53,016 bases of DNA from Devosiaceae bacterium (GTDB lineage Bacteria > Pseudomonadota > Alphaproteobacteria > Rhizobiales > Devosiaceae). The notes below the pieces were generated by a model that did no database searches, was not told where the DNA came from, and was given only the letters and a program-made list of their open reading frames with translations. The stretch is from contig JAKISW010000020.1 in NCBI GenBank assembly GCA_021648375.1, positions 1 through 53,016 of the forward strand. Reading direction: 5' to 3'. Below are positions 24,569-33,167 of this stretch, one piece after another. The position numbers and the translations under genes are program-made. Within the stretch, counting starts at the first letter, position 1, and every line of letters starts with the position of its first letter.

Positions 24569-26889
24569 TGATCACTTTCACCATCAGCCAGTTTTTCAAC
24601 AGCCAGCAATACCCGCTCCGGGGTGACCGGGGTGGCAAGTTTTGGACAGGTTTTATAATTGGCCACGCTGGCCACAGCCATTGAAAGCGCTTCAACCACG
24701 GCAGCGGCCAGCATTAACGGCGGTTCTCCAACAGCTTTTGAACGCCTTATGGTACGCTCGGGGTTTTTAGACCATTGGGCCAGTTCCACGTTAAAAATTT
24801 CGGGTACATCCGAGACAAGTGGAATCTTATAGGTAGAAGGCGCATGGCTTTTCAGCTCTCCCTTATCATCCCAAACCAATTCCTCTGAAGTCAGCCAGCC
24901 CATGCCCTGCACAAACCCGCCCTCAATCTGCCCCTTATCAATTTCCGGATTTAGGGACCGGCCAACATCATGAAGAATATCCACTTGGATCACACGGTTT
25001 TCACCGGTTAAAACATCAATTTCCACCTCACTGACGCAAGCCCCATAGGCAAAGTAAAAAAATGGATTTCCCTGTCCCTTTTCCCGGTCCCAATGAATAT
25101 TGGGAGTTTTATAAAAACCCGCTGCCGAGAGCTGAACCCGCGCCATATAGGCCCGTTTTATAAAATCGGCAAAGGGGAGTTTTTGATCACCAAAAATCAC
25201 CTTACCGGACTTATATTTTACCTTTTGAGATTTTTTACCGACTATGTTGCCCGCAAATTTCTCCAGCCGTTTTTTTAACTGTTTACAACCATCAAGCGCT
25301 GCCATTCCATTAAGATCAGAGCCGGAAGATGCAGCGGTTGCCGAAGTATTTGGCACCTTGTCAGTGGCGGTCGCTGAAATTTTTATAGCATCAAGATTAA
25401 GGGCAAATTCATCAGCTACGATCCGGGCGACTTTAACATTTAAGCCCTGCCCCATTTCGGTGCCGCCATGATTGAGATGTATCGAGCCATCCTGATAAAT
25501 ATGGATCAAGGCTCCGGCCTGATTATACCAGGTGGCGGTGAAGGAAATTCCAAATTTTACCGGAGTCAGGCCAATTCCGCGTTTTTTAACAGGGCTGGTT
25601 TTATTAAATTCAATAATTTCACGTCGTCGCTTTTGATAGTCAGATGATATTTCCAACTCATCGACAATCCGATGAATAATATTATCGCTCACCTGCTGAT
25701 GATATGGAGTGATATTATTCTCATCTGTTCCATAAAAATTTACCCGCCGTACCGCCAGCGGATCCATATCCAGCGCATAGGCAATTTCTTCGATAATCCG
25801 CTCTGCCGCCATCACCCCCTGCGGGCCGCCAAAACCACGAAACGCCGTGTTGGAAACCGTATTGGTTTTAAGCGGAGATGATTGCAGTTTCACGGCGGGG
25901 TAAAAATAGGCGTTATCCGCATGAAACAGCGCCCTATCGGTCACCGGACCGCTGAGATCGGCAGAAAACCCGCAACGTGCGGCAAAATTTGCATCCAATG
26001 CCAGAATTTTTCCTGTTTTTTCAAAACCAACATCATAATCAACAATAAAATCATGGCGCTTGCCGGTGGCAATCATATCGTCATCGCGATCAGGCCTGAT
26101 CTTTACCGGACGTTTGAGCTTTTTTGCCGCCACGGCAGCTACCACCGCAAACAGGTTTGACTGGGTTTCTTTGCCACCAAATCCCCCGCCCATCCGCCGC
26201 AATTTCACCGTCACCGCATTGGTTTTCACATTTAAGGCATGGGCAACCATATGCTGCACTTCGCTTGGATGCTGGGTCGAAGAATAAACCAGCACATCAT
26301 CATCTTCTCCAGGAATGGCAAATGCGATATGCCCCTCGAGATAAAAGTGATCCTGCCCGCCAATTTCCATTTTTCCACTTAAATGCAGTGGCGCCGCTTT
26401 CATTGCAACCGCCACATCACCACGCTTTAATGTCAGGGGTTTGGTGACCAGTTCACCGCCATTTTTTTGCGCCTGTTCGATATTTGTCGCATGGGGCAAA
26501 GTTTCATATTCGACTTTTGCCAGCCTTGCCGCCCGTCGCGCCTGATCTCTTGTTTTTGCCACCACCCCAAAAATCGGCTGGCCGAAAAATTCCACCCTTT
26601 TTGTGGCAAACACCGGCTCATCATTCAGCCCGGTGGGGGAAATATCATTGGGACCGGTAATGTCATTGGGACCAAGAATACAAATAACCCCATTGGCTTT
26701 TTCAACCTCACTCAAATCCATAGATTTTATATGGCCATGGGCGCATTCGCTGAGGCCCAGATAGGCATGGCAGGTGCCAACCGGCTCCACGATGTCATCG
26801 ATATATATCGCGCTGCCTAAAACATGTTTTTTGGCACTGTCATGAATGTCTGAAACTGTTTTGAAACTATTGTTTTTTTCCATGATCAT
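24562..26889 (-). CDS. xdhB: Xanthine dehydrogenase, molybdopterin-binding subunit
   Basis: The large subunit (775 residues) that hydroxylates hypoxanthine and xanthine to urate in the cytosol. Visible landmarks are GSAIYIDDIVEP at the N-terminus, RRMGGGFGGKETQ, TAFRGFGGPQG, NHGGTEMGQGLN, and AVGEPPLMLAAAV near the C-terminus with the likely catalytic Glu. Its start overlaps xdhA by four bases (ATGA) and its end overlaps xdhC. The two-subunit arrangement (XdhA with FeS and FAD, XdhB with Mo) is the bacterial form. Domain order and length are normal, with no break. Confidence 0.97.
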   Translation of the reverse strand: MIMEKNNSFKTVSDIHDSAKKHVLGSAIYIDDIVEPVGTCHAYLGLSECAHGHIKSMDLSEVEKANGVICILGPNDITGPNDISPTGLNDEPVFATKRVEFFGQPIFGVVAKTRDQARRAARLAKVEYETLPHATNIEQAQKNGGELVTKPLTLKRGDVAVAMKAAPLHLSGKMEIGGQDHFYLEGHIAFAIPGEDDDVLVYSSTQHPSEVQHMVAHALNVKTNAVTVKLRRMGGGFGGKETQSNLFAVVAAVAAKKLKRPVKIRPDRDDDMIATGKRHDFIVDYDVGFEKTGKILALDANFAARCGFSADLSGPVTDRALFHADNAYFYPAVKLQSSPLKTNTVSNTAFRGFGGPQGVMAAERIIEEIAYALDMDPLAVRRVNFYGTDENNITPYHQQVSDNIIHRIVDELEISSDYQKRRREIIEFNKTSPVKKRGIGLTPVKFGISFTATWYNQAGALIHIYQDGSIHLNHGGTEMGQGLNVKVARIVADEFALNLDAIKISATATDKVPNTSATAASSGSDLNGMAALDGCKQLKKRLEKFAGNIVGKKSQKVKYKSGKVIFGDQKLPFADFIKRAYMARVQLSAAGFYKTPNIHWDREKGQGNPFFYFAYGACVSEVEIDVLTGENRVIQVDILHDVGRSLNPEIDKGQIEGGFVQGMGWLTSEELVWDDKGELKSHAPSTYKIPLVSDVPEIFNVELAQWSKNPERTIRRSKAVGEPPLMLAAAVVEALSMAVASVANYKTCPKLATPVTPERVLLAVEKLADGESDQW

Positions 26890-28376
26890 GCAGCTCCAGC
26901 AGATTGAGCAACTTGAGAATCTTCGCCATCAGAACTTTTTCCAATTGTCTCAAGATAAAACCGCTTCAACAGGTTTTTAGCCACCAGAGAGCGATATTGC
27001 GCCGATCCGCGCACATCACTAAGGGGAGAAAAATCTTCCTCCATCAGCTTTGCCGCCAAACCAATGTTTTGCCGGCTCCACTCTGCCCCAATTAGAGCGC
27101 CTTCGACCGTTTTGGCTCGTTTTGGAATTGCTGCCATGCCGCCAAAGGCAATTATGATTTGCTCGACTTTTCCCCCCTTCAAGCGAACCTTAAACGCGCC
27201 GCAAAGGGTGGAAATATCCTCATCCCGCCGTTTGGAAATCTTATAGACCGCGAAATAATCCCCTTCCCTGACCAGTGGAATATTTATACTTTCAACAAAT
27301 TCGCCTTGCTGGCGATCCTGCTTGCCATAGGCAATAAAATAATCTTCCAGCAATATGCTTCGCTTTTTGTTCCCCTGACGCAAACCAATACTGGCCCCAA
27401 GGGCAATCAAGGCCGGGGGCGTATCCCCGATGGGTGATCCATTGGCAATATTGCCCCCGATTGTGCCCATATTGCGCACCTGTCCCCCACCGATTCGGCC
27501 CCAAAACTCATCGAGTTGTGGTATTTTTTCTGCAATAATCGGCCAAGCCTGTGAATAGCTAACGCCTGCCCCAAGCCTTATCTCATCATCCATCTGCTCA
27601 AGTTTTTGCAATTGACTGAGATGCGAAATAAATATCAAAATGGGCAACTGGCGCATCTGCTTGTTTACCCACAGACCCACATCGGTTGCCCCGGCAACAA
27701 TTGTCGCATCCGGATATTGCAGCAGGATTTCTGCCAGATCATCAACGTCTGCCGGCAGAAATATTTTTGTTGTGTCGGTAAAAATTTCAACCCGTTTATT
27801 GTCCACCAACTCCCTCAGCCGGCTCTGAATTTTATTGCGTTCCTGCAATAACGGATCAATTTTTTGACCACCTGCCGCCAACACGGATTTCGCGGCTTTG
27901 ATTATTGGCGCATATCCCGTGCAACGACATAAATTGCCCTGCAAGGATGTCTCGATATCAATTTGATTGGCCTCTGGATTATTCATCCACAACCCATAAA
28001 GCGACATCACAATCCCCGGTGTGCAAAACCCGCACTGGGAACCATGCTGTTCAACCATCGCCGCCTGCACCGGATGCAGTGCACCATTTTGCCCTTTTAA
28101 ATGCTCGACAGTCACCAGGTGACAACCATCCAGCGAGGCCACAAACCTGATGCAAGAATTTACAGTTTCATAGACCAGATCATTCCCCACAAGTCGACCA
28201 ACCAAAACGGTGCAGGCTCCGCAATCCCCCTCGGCACAGCCTTCCTTGGAGCCACGCAATCTTTGCTCCAGCCGCAAAAAATCCAGAACATTTTGCGTAT
28301 GCTCAAAATCATCCAGCTCGACAAGATCATTATTGAGTATAAATCTAATGGATTTCCGAACGGAATCTGCGCCCAT
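26886..28376 (-). CDS. xdhA: Xanthine dehydrogenase, iron-sulfur/FAD subunit
   Basis: The small subunit (496 residues) that carries electrons from the Mo site through two [2Fe-2S] clusters to FAD and NAD+. Cluster ligands are visible in GCAEGDCGACTV plus a later cysteine (first cluster) and in QCGFCTPG with LCRCTGY (second cluster). The FAD domain follows from about residue 195 (IVAGATDVGLWVNK, GGQVRNMGTIGGNIANGSPIGDTPP). The C-terminus is the CO-dehydrogenase flavoprotein type. It begins three bases after the end of uraH and overlaps xdhB, so it sits early in the leftward operon driven from the divergent promoter. Confidence 0.97.
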   Translation of the reverse strand: MGADSVRKSIRFILNNDLVELDDFEHTQNVLDFLRLEQRLRGSKEGCAEGDCGACTVLVGRLVGNDLVYETVNSCIRFVASLDGCHLVTVEHLKGQNGALHPVQAAMVEQHGSQCGFCTPGIVMSLYGLWMNNPEANQIDIETSLQGNLCRCTGYAPIIKAAKSVLAAGGQKIDPLLQERNKIQSRLRELVDNKRVEIFTDTTKIFLPADVDDLAEILLQYPDATIVAGATDVGLWVNKQMRQLPILIFISHLSQLQKLEQMDDEIRLGAGVSYSQAWPIIAEKIPQLDEFWGRIGGGQVRNMGTIGGNIANGSPIGDTPPALIALGASIGLRQGNKKRSILLEDYFIAYGKQDRQQGEFVESINIPLVREGDYFAVYKISKRRDEDISTLCGAFKVRLKGGKVEQIIIAFGGMAAIPKRAKTVEGALIGAEWSRQNIGLAAKLMEEDFSPLSDVRGSAQYRSLVAKNLLKRFYLETIGKSSDGEDSQVAQSAGAA

Positions 28377-28379
28377 AAA

Positions 28380-28742
28380 TCAGCTTCCCCGATAGGTTGA
28401 ATAGGCAAACGGAGAAACCAGAAGCGGAACATGATAATGGGAATTTTTATCGCCAATTCCAAAGCGTACCGGCACTATTCCAAGAAATTCCGGATTGTTG
28501 GATGAGACTATCAGCCCCTTATAATATTCACCCACATCAAATTCCAGCTCATAAATGGCGGTTGCAAATGCTTCGCCTTGCAATAGTGGCTCATCACAGC
28601 GCCCGTCGGAATTAGTAGTGACAGATTTGAGTAGTTCTCGTACCTCTCCATCAAGTTTGAACAATTTTATCCCCATACCCGCCGCGGGGCGGCCAGTAGC
28701 ATTGTCCAGTACATGGGTAGTCAGCTTGCCCGGATCGGCCAT
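28380..28742 (-). CDS. uraH: 5-Hydroxyisourate hydrolase
   Basis: A transthyretin-like protein of 120 residues that hydrolyses 5-hydroxyisourate, the product of PuuD, to OHCU. It has the N-terminal THVLDNATGRPA motif with the active-site His at residue 10, a central HYHVPLLVSPF stretch and the diagnostic C-terminal YRGS. GGAGGAAAATA precedes the ATG, a strong ribosome binding site. It is the first gene of the leftward purine operon and starts about 100 bases from a RutR-like palindrome. There is no signal peptide, so it acts in the cytosol. The next step, OHCU decarboxylation, is encoded by the divergent fusion gene. Confidence 0.95.
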   Translation of the reverse strand: MADPGKLTTHVLDNATGRPAAGMGIKLFKLDGEVRELLKSVTTNSDGRCDEPLLQGEAFATAIYELEFDVGEYYKGLIVSSNNPEFLGIVPVRFGIGDKNSHYHVPLLVSPFAYSTYRGS

Positions 28743-28845
28743 TATTTTCCTCCATTTTGGGCCAAAGCCCTAACGTTCGTCGACTTTCAAAACTATCCTG
28801 CTAAAGCCACTGATTTTTGGTTCGACACTCAATGTTGCACAATTT

Positions 28846-28861
28846 TTGACCGATTGGTCAA
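28846..28861. promoter_or_regulatory. RutR-like operator in the divergent purine promoter
   Basis: TTGACCGATTGGTCAA has perfect 6-bp arms (TTGACC/GGTCAA) and matches 13 of the 14 defined positions of the published RutR consensus TTGACCAnnTGGTCAA. It lies between uraH and the PuuE-UraD gene. Either TTGACC arm could also act as a -35 element, so binding there would be expected to repress. The regulator gene itself is not in the window. Confidence 0.65.
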
Positions 28862-28956
28862 CTTTTGTTATTGATGAGTTGAGATTCAGGTCATGAACCC
28901 CCATATTAAAACTATCCTCATATTTGTTCCCGACCTAAAAACAAAAGCTGAGCATT

Positions 28957-30435
28957 ATGAACAAAGATACCAGATATAAACGCAACATGCGCGGCTATGG
29001 CGCCAATCCCCCTGATCCAAAATGGCCGAGCGAGGCCCATATCGCGGTGCAATTTGTACTCAATTATGAAGAGGGTGGCGAAAATTGTACCTTGCATGGC
29101 GACACCCATTCCGAAGCTTTTTTATCGGAAATCGTTGGTGCGTCTGCCTGGCCTGACCAGCGCCACTGGAATATGGAAAGCATCTATGAATATGGGGCAC
29201 GGGCAGGTTTTTGGCGCCTGCATGATCTGTTCACGTCAAAAAATATCCCGGTTACTGTCTATGGGGTGGCGACCGCACTTGCCCGCTCTCCCCAGCAGCT
29301 TGAAGCCATGCAAACCGCGGACTGGGAAATTGCCAGCCATGGGCTGAAATGGATCGAATATAAAGATTTTTCTGCCGATGATGAGCGCGAACATATGCAT
29401 CAGGCCATTGCCCTGCATGAAACGCTAACCGGCGAACGTCCCTTGGGTTGGTATACCGGGCGTTGTTCCATAAATACTGTTGATCTGGCCACCGAAGAAG
29501 GCGGTTTTGAATATCTCAGCGATGCCTATGATGATGATTTGCCCTATTGGCGTGAACATTGGGGCCGGGCGCAACTAATAATTCCCTATACGCTGGATAA
29601 TAACGATATGCGTTTTGCCACCCCCCAGGGTTTTAACTCCGGCGATCAGTTTTTTGCCTATCTGCGCGATGGTTTTGATGTTCTTTATGCCGAGGGGAAA
29701 GCTGGCAGTCCAAAAATGATGTCCATTGGTCTGCATTGTCGTCTCGCAGGACGTCCGGGCCGTCTTGCCGCGTTGAAAAAATTCATCGAATATGTGCAAA
29801 GCCATGAAAATGTCTGGATAGCAAAACGCATTGATATTGCCCGCCATTGGGCCAAAAACCACCCCCATGTTTCCCGACCCATTTACCCATGCTCCTTACC
29901 GATGGATGATTTTCTTGCGCTTTTTGGTGGCGTGTTCGAACATAGCGAATGGGTAGCTCAACGCACATTTGACCATGAGCTTGGCCCCGCCAACGATACG
30001 GCATTTGGCCTGTTTGCCGCCATGCGCACTCAGTTTCGAGATGCCAGTGAAGAAGAGAAAATTAAAGTCTTAATGGCTCACCCTGATCTGGCAGGAAAAC
30101 TGGCCAAAGCCAAACGCCTGACCAAAAGCTCAACCAAAGAGCAGGCATCGGCCGGTCTTGATCATTTAAGCGAAGAAGAGCTGGAAATGTTTGGCCAATT
30201 GAACAAAACCTATACCACCAAATTTGGCTTTCCCTTTATTATAGCGGTAAAAGACAATGACAAGGCTTCGATTCTTGCCTCCTTCAAATCGCGGATTTCC
30301 AACGATCGGGCAAGTGAAATAAAAACCGCCTGCACCCAGGTCGAGCGCATAGCGCAATTGCGGATTTTAGATATATTGCCTGAGCAAGAAGATATTTTAA
30401 TGAAGCAAACTAATTTGGAACAAAAAAATGACTGA
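28957..30435 (+). CDS. Bifunctional allantoinase (PuuE type) - OHCU decarboxylase (UraD) fusion
   Basis: A 492-residue fusion of two purine enzymes. Residues about 1-305 are a PuuE-type allantoinase of the polysaccharide-deacetylase fold (MRGYGANPPDPKWP, NYEEGGENC, EIASHGLKWIEY, GWYTGRCS, SIGLHCRLAGRPGR). This metal-independent enzyme converts allantoin to allantoate. Residues about 310-475 are UraD (AHPDLAGKLA with the catalytic His, STKEQASAGLD, FGFPFIIAVK), which makes S-allantoin from OHCU. The order in the protein is the reverse of the pathway, and the fusion could channel allantoin. The ATG has only a weak ribosome binding site. It opens the rightward purine operon. Confidence 0.95.
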   Translation: MNKDTRYKRNMRGYGANPPDPKWPSEAHIAVQFVLNYEEGGENCTLHGDTHSEAFLSEIVGASAWPDQRHWNMESIYEYGARAGFWRLHDLFTSKNIPVTVYGVATALARSPQQLEAMQTADWEIASHGLKWIEYKDFSADDEREHMHQAIALHETLTGERPLGWYTGRCSINTVDLATEEGGFEYLSDAYDDDLPYWREHWGRAQLIIPYTLDNNDMRFATPQGFNSGDQFFAYLRDGFDVLYAEGKAGSPKMMSIGLHCRLAGRPGRLAALKKFIEYVQSHENVWIAKRIDIARHWAKNHPHVSRPIYPCSLPMDDFLALFGGVFEHSEWVAQRTFDHELGPANDTAFGLFAAMRTQFRDASEEEKIKVLMAHPDLAGKLAKAKRLTKSSTKEQASAGLDHLSEEELEMFGQLNKTYTTKFGFPFIIAVKDNDKASILASFKSRISNDRASEIKTACTQVERIAQLRILDILPEQEDILMKQTNLEQKND

Positions 30436-31252
30436 TGATAATTATTTTGCTCCCAAAGGCGGCCTGCCCCCGCAAAGCCAGCTGATAAGCGGCCGGGCAG
30501 TTTTCACCAACGCCTATGCGGTAATTCCCAAAGGCGTAATGAGCGATATTGTCACTTCTTACCTGCCATTCTGGGAAAAAACCCGCCTTTGGGTACTGGC
30601 TCGCCCCTTGTCAGGATTTGCAGAAACCTTCTCTCAATATATTATGGAAGTATCCCCCGGTGGCGGTAGTAAAAATCCGGAAACCGACAAAAATGCGCAA
30701 GGCATATTGTTTGTGGTCAAAGGGGAAATGGATTTAAAGCTTGATGGTTCAACCCATGAAATGACCCCCGGCGGATATGCCTATATTCCACCCCAAAGCG
30801 ACTGGTCCGTTTTGAATAATTCCGATGAAAATCTGGTTTTTCACTGGATCCGCAAATCCTACCAGCCGGTTGATGGTATCAACGCGCCAAGTGCCTTTGT
30901 CACCAACGAAAAAGACGTAGCGCCCATCACCATGCCCGACACGGACGGCAAATGGTCCACCACCCGCTTCGTTGACCCGGCCGATATTGCCCATGATTGC
31001 CACGTCAACATTGTCACCCTGCAACCGGGGGCCCTAATTCCGTTTGCTGAAACCCATGTGATGGAACATGGATTATATGTGCTTGAGGGCAAGGCGGTAT
31101 ATCATCTTAATCAGGACTGGGTGGAGGTGGAGGCAGGCGATTTCATGTGGCTTCGGGCCTTTTGTCCGCAGGCCTGTTATGCGGGCGGTCCAGAACCGTT
31201 TCGCTATCTGTTATATAAGGACGTAAACCGTCATATGAAATTGTCTGTGTAA
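30428..31252 (+). CDS. allE: (S)-ureidoglycine aminohydrolase
   Basis: A double-cupin protein of 274 residues that releases ammonia from (S)-ureidoglycine to give (S)-ureidoglycolate, a manganese-dependent step. The first cupin is around residues 65-140 (VSPGGGSKNPETD, KGEMDLKLDG, GGYAYIPP). The second is around 190-265 (HDCHVNIVTLQPGALIPFAETHVMEHGLYVLEG), with His and Glu metal ligands of the expected spacing. The start overlaps the end of the PuuE-UraD gene by eight bases. Its substrate is normally made from allantoate by allantoate amidohydrolase, which is not found in this window. Confidence 0.9.
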   Translation: MTDDNYFAPKGGLPPQSQLISGRAVFTNAYAVIPKGVMSDIVTSYLPFWEKTRLWVLARPLSGFAETFSQYIMEVSPGGGSKNPETDKNAQGILFVVKGEMDLKLDGSTHEMTPGGYAYIPPQSDWSVLNNSDENLVFHWIRKSYQPVDGINAPSAFVTNEKDVAPITMPDTDGKWSTTRFVDPADIAHDCHVNIVTLQPGALIPFAETHVMEHGLYVLEGKAVYHLNQDWVEVEAGDFMWLRAFCPQACYAGGPEPFRYLLYKDVNRHMKLSV

Positions 31253-31262
31253 TTTGGCTGGA

Positions 31263-31307
31263 GCGTTCCCAAAAAAAGTGGGAACCGGTTTTTTGGTTCG
31301 GGAACGC
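31263..31307. repeat. Branched inverted repeat between allE and allA
   Basis: GCGTTCCC (31263-31270) can pair with GGGAACGC (31300-31307), or its GTTCCCA part with TGGGAAC (31279-31285), and a small AACC/GGTT helix lies inside. The mutually exclusive pairings resemble dispersed intergenic elements of Hyphomicrobiales. There is no proper T-run after it, so termination is uncertain. Confidence 0.6.
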
Positions 31308-31386
31308 GACAAAACAAAAACTAAGAGCATTGGTTTTGACTATAGTAAAAACCACAAATGCTCTGGATTTATTAAAGGGGGCGATT

Positions 31387-31893
31387 TTGCAAACCATACA
31401 TATTGAACCGGTAAACAGAAGATCATTTGCCTCGTTTGGCGATATAATTCAGGCCAGCCCGGAGGCAAAAAGCTTTCCCATAAATCAGGGAAACACCAGA
31501 CGTTTTCATGATCTGGCCACCGCTATTGCTCTGGGGGAAAATGCCCGATCCATTATTTCAATTTTTCGCGGACGTCCCTTTAGTCTGCCCCTGACCCTAA
31601 AAATGATGGAACGTCACCCATTTGGCTCGCAAGCCTTTATACCCTTAAGACCCGTGCGGTTTTTATCCATAGTCGCCCCGGATGTGGATGGCTCTCCAGG
31701 CACTCCGCAGGCGTTTTTATTCGGACCCGGGCAGGGATTAAATTATTTCGTCAATGTCTGGCACGGGGTATTAACTCCACTGGACGAAGAAACCGATTTT
31801 TTGGTTGTTGATAGAGATGGTGCAAGTGGCAGTGATGCAGATGAAAATCTGCAAACCTTTGATTTTGAAACCCCCTATGAGGTGCAAATGTGA
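31387..31893 (+). CDS. allA: Ureidoglycolate lyase
   Basis: Splits (S)-ureidoglycolate into glyoxylate and urea, the last step of ureide breakdown. I choose a TTG start at 31387 (168 residues, normal for AllA), with AAAGGGGG five bases before it. A longer frame from a TTG at 31330 has no ribosome binding site and extends beyond the family's start. The family motifs FASFGDII, INQGNTRRFHDL, ERHPFGSQAFIPL, NYFVNVWHGVL and FLVVDR are all seen. The stop overlaps the GTG start of the deaminase-like gene. The glyoxylate formed can be used by malate synthase encoded at 10-12 kb. Confidence 0.93.
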   Translation: MQTIHIEPVNRRSFASFGDIIQASPEAKSFPINQGNTRRFHDLATAIALGENARSIISIFRGRPFSLPLTLKMMERHPFGSQAFIPLRPVRFLSIVAPDVDGSPGTPQAFLFGPGQGLNYFVNVWHGVLTPLDEETDFLVVDRDGASGSDADENLQTFDFETPYEVQM

Positions 31894-32486
31894 ATAAAAG
31901 TATTCAACTAATAGACCAGCTGCTTAACACCATTCAAAACGATATTGCGCCCCTGACTGCCAAAGAGGTTTTGAAAGGCAATAAGATTTTTGGTGCTGCC
32001 ATCCTGCTTAAAAAAGATTTGTCTTTGGTACTAGCTGAGACCAATAACGAGATTGAAAACCCCCTCTGGCATGGGGAAATGCACACAATCAAAAAGCTCT
32101 ATGAAATGGATGCTTCCCTAAGGCCATATCCAAAAGATTGCATATTTCTTTCCACCCACGAGCCATGCTCCCTTTGTCTTTCTGCCATTGCATGGGCCGG
32201 ATATGATAATTTTTATTATCTGTTTTCCCACGAGAATTCCCGCGATGACTTTAACATTCCCCATGACCTTAAAATCCTAAAAGAAATATTCACCCTTGAT
32301 GCGGGCGGTTATAACAAAAAAAACGCCTTCTGGAGCGCCCATGACATCGTTAAAATGATCGCCCGTTTTGACGAGCCTGAAAAATCAGATCTGTTGGACC
32401 GGGTTAAATCCATCGGCAAATTATATTCTGATATGTCAAAAACCTATCAGGACAAAAAGGGCGCAGCTAACATTCCACTGGCATGA
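31890..32486 (+). CDS. CMP/dCMP deaminase-fold protein coupled to allA
   Basis: A 198-residue zinc deaminase-fold protein that starts with GTG inside the allA stop (GTGA). The zinc site reads H61-G-E63 and P92-C93-x2-C96 (WHGEMH, EPCSLC), with Glu63 as the proton shuttle, so it looks active. It has HGE rather than the HAE common in guanine and tRNA-adenosine deaminases, and about 100 residues follow the PCxxC motif. Tight coupling to allA suggests a function in purine or ureide nitrogen release, but the substrate cannot be assigned. It is clearly not the main guanine deaminase, which is encoded by guaD. Confidence 0.8.
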   Translation: MNKSIQLIDQLLNTIQNDIAPLTAKEVLKGNKIFGAAILLKKDLSLVLAETNNEIENPLWHGEMHTIKKLYEMDASLRPYPKDCIFLSTHEPCSLCLSAIAWAGYDNFYYLFSHENSRDDFNIPHDLKILKEIFTLDAGGYNKKNAFWSAHDIVKMIARFDEPEKSDLLDRVKSIGKLYSDMSKTYQDKKGAANIPLA

Positions 32487-32510
32487 AAAAACCCGCTGAA
32501 ATTCAGCGGG
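32486..32510 (-). terminator. Hairpin terminator (minus-strand T-run) downstream of the small secreted protein gene
   Basis: CCCGCTGAA (32492-32500) pairs with TTCAGCGGG (32502-32510). The run of A before it gives TTTTTT after the hairpin on the minus strand, so it should end the transcript of the gene at 32622-32909. On the plus strand it directly follows the deaminase-like gene and may stop that transcript as well. Confidence 0.75.
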
Positions 32511-32621
32511 CAAATAAAATCTTAAATCAAAAAATCATACGGGGCACATACGTCTATGCACCCCGCCTCACGCCACTTAGGTTAGGCCCTTGGGGAGAGG
32601 GTTGAACCCTTGGGCAAATCC

Positions 32622-32909
32622 CTAGCCCTCAGAATTCAGCAACTGAATAGCAAGGGTAAGTGTCGTGGTGCAGGCAGCATCGTTTCCGTCTGCCTGTTCC
32701 AGGGCTCCCTGATCGCGCAGAGCCATGATTTGCAGTTTGGTTTCATCAGAAACTGCTAGAGTTTCATCCGCCAAACGCTCATCAATTTTTTCGACAACGC
32801 TAAGGCAATCACCCTCAAACATTAAAGGTGTTGTGCCATCGCTTGCCGCAAATCCCGGCGTTACAAAAGCTGTCATCATAAGAGCGGATATTACAACTGA
32901 TTTATTCAT
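32622..32909 (-). CDS. Small secreted protein of unknown function
   Basis: A 95-residue protein with a signal peptide (hydrophobic core, cleavage probably near GFA at residue 21). The mature part of about 73 residues is acidic and helical with two cysteines (GDCLSV, AACTTT) that may form a disulfide in the periplasm. No family was recognised. Its TAG stop is directly followed by GGATTTGCCC and then an AGGG-TTCAA-CCCT mini-hairpin (minus-strand reading). It appears to be a single gene; 258 bases upstream hold nothing recognisable. Confidence 0.7.
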   Translation of the reverse strand: MNKSVVISALMMTAFVTPGFAASDGTTPLMFEGDCLSVVEKIDERLADETLAVSDETKLQIMALRDQGALEQADGNDAACTTTLTLAIQLLNSEG

Positions 32910-33167
32910 AATTTTTCCTTTTTCTGTTTTCCCCCTTCAGGCAATTTCTTTGCCATTCATTTGGGGTAACAAAGGCTATTAACCAGCGCAAAATGACCGC
33001 TTCACGGAAAAATCTGGGAGTTGTTGTGATGATTTGCGGGCAAAATCCTCCAGAGAGGCTTTTATGTCGTTTTGGAGACCCTTTGGTGGCAACAGGGCGC
33101 AATATTAAAATCCGTTGCGCAATTACCACCCAAACTCGGCACTTACAAAAAACAAAATATTTAATGT

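Noticed and set aside
31330..31386. Longer allA start at an upstream TTG
   Set aside because: It has no ribosome binding site and would extend the protein past the usual family N-terminus; the TTG at 31387 has AAAGGGGG directly upstream.
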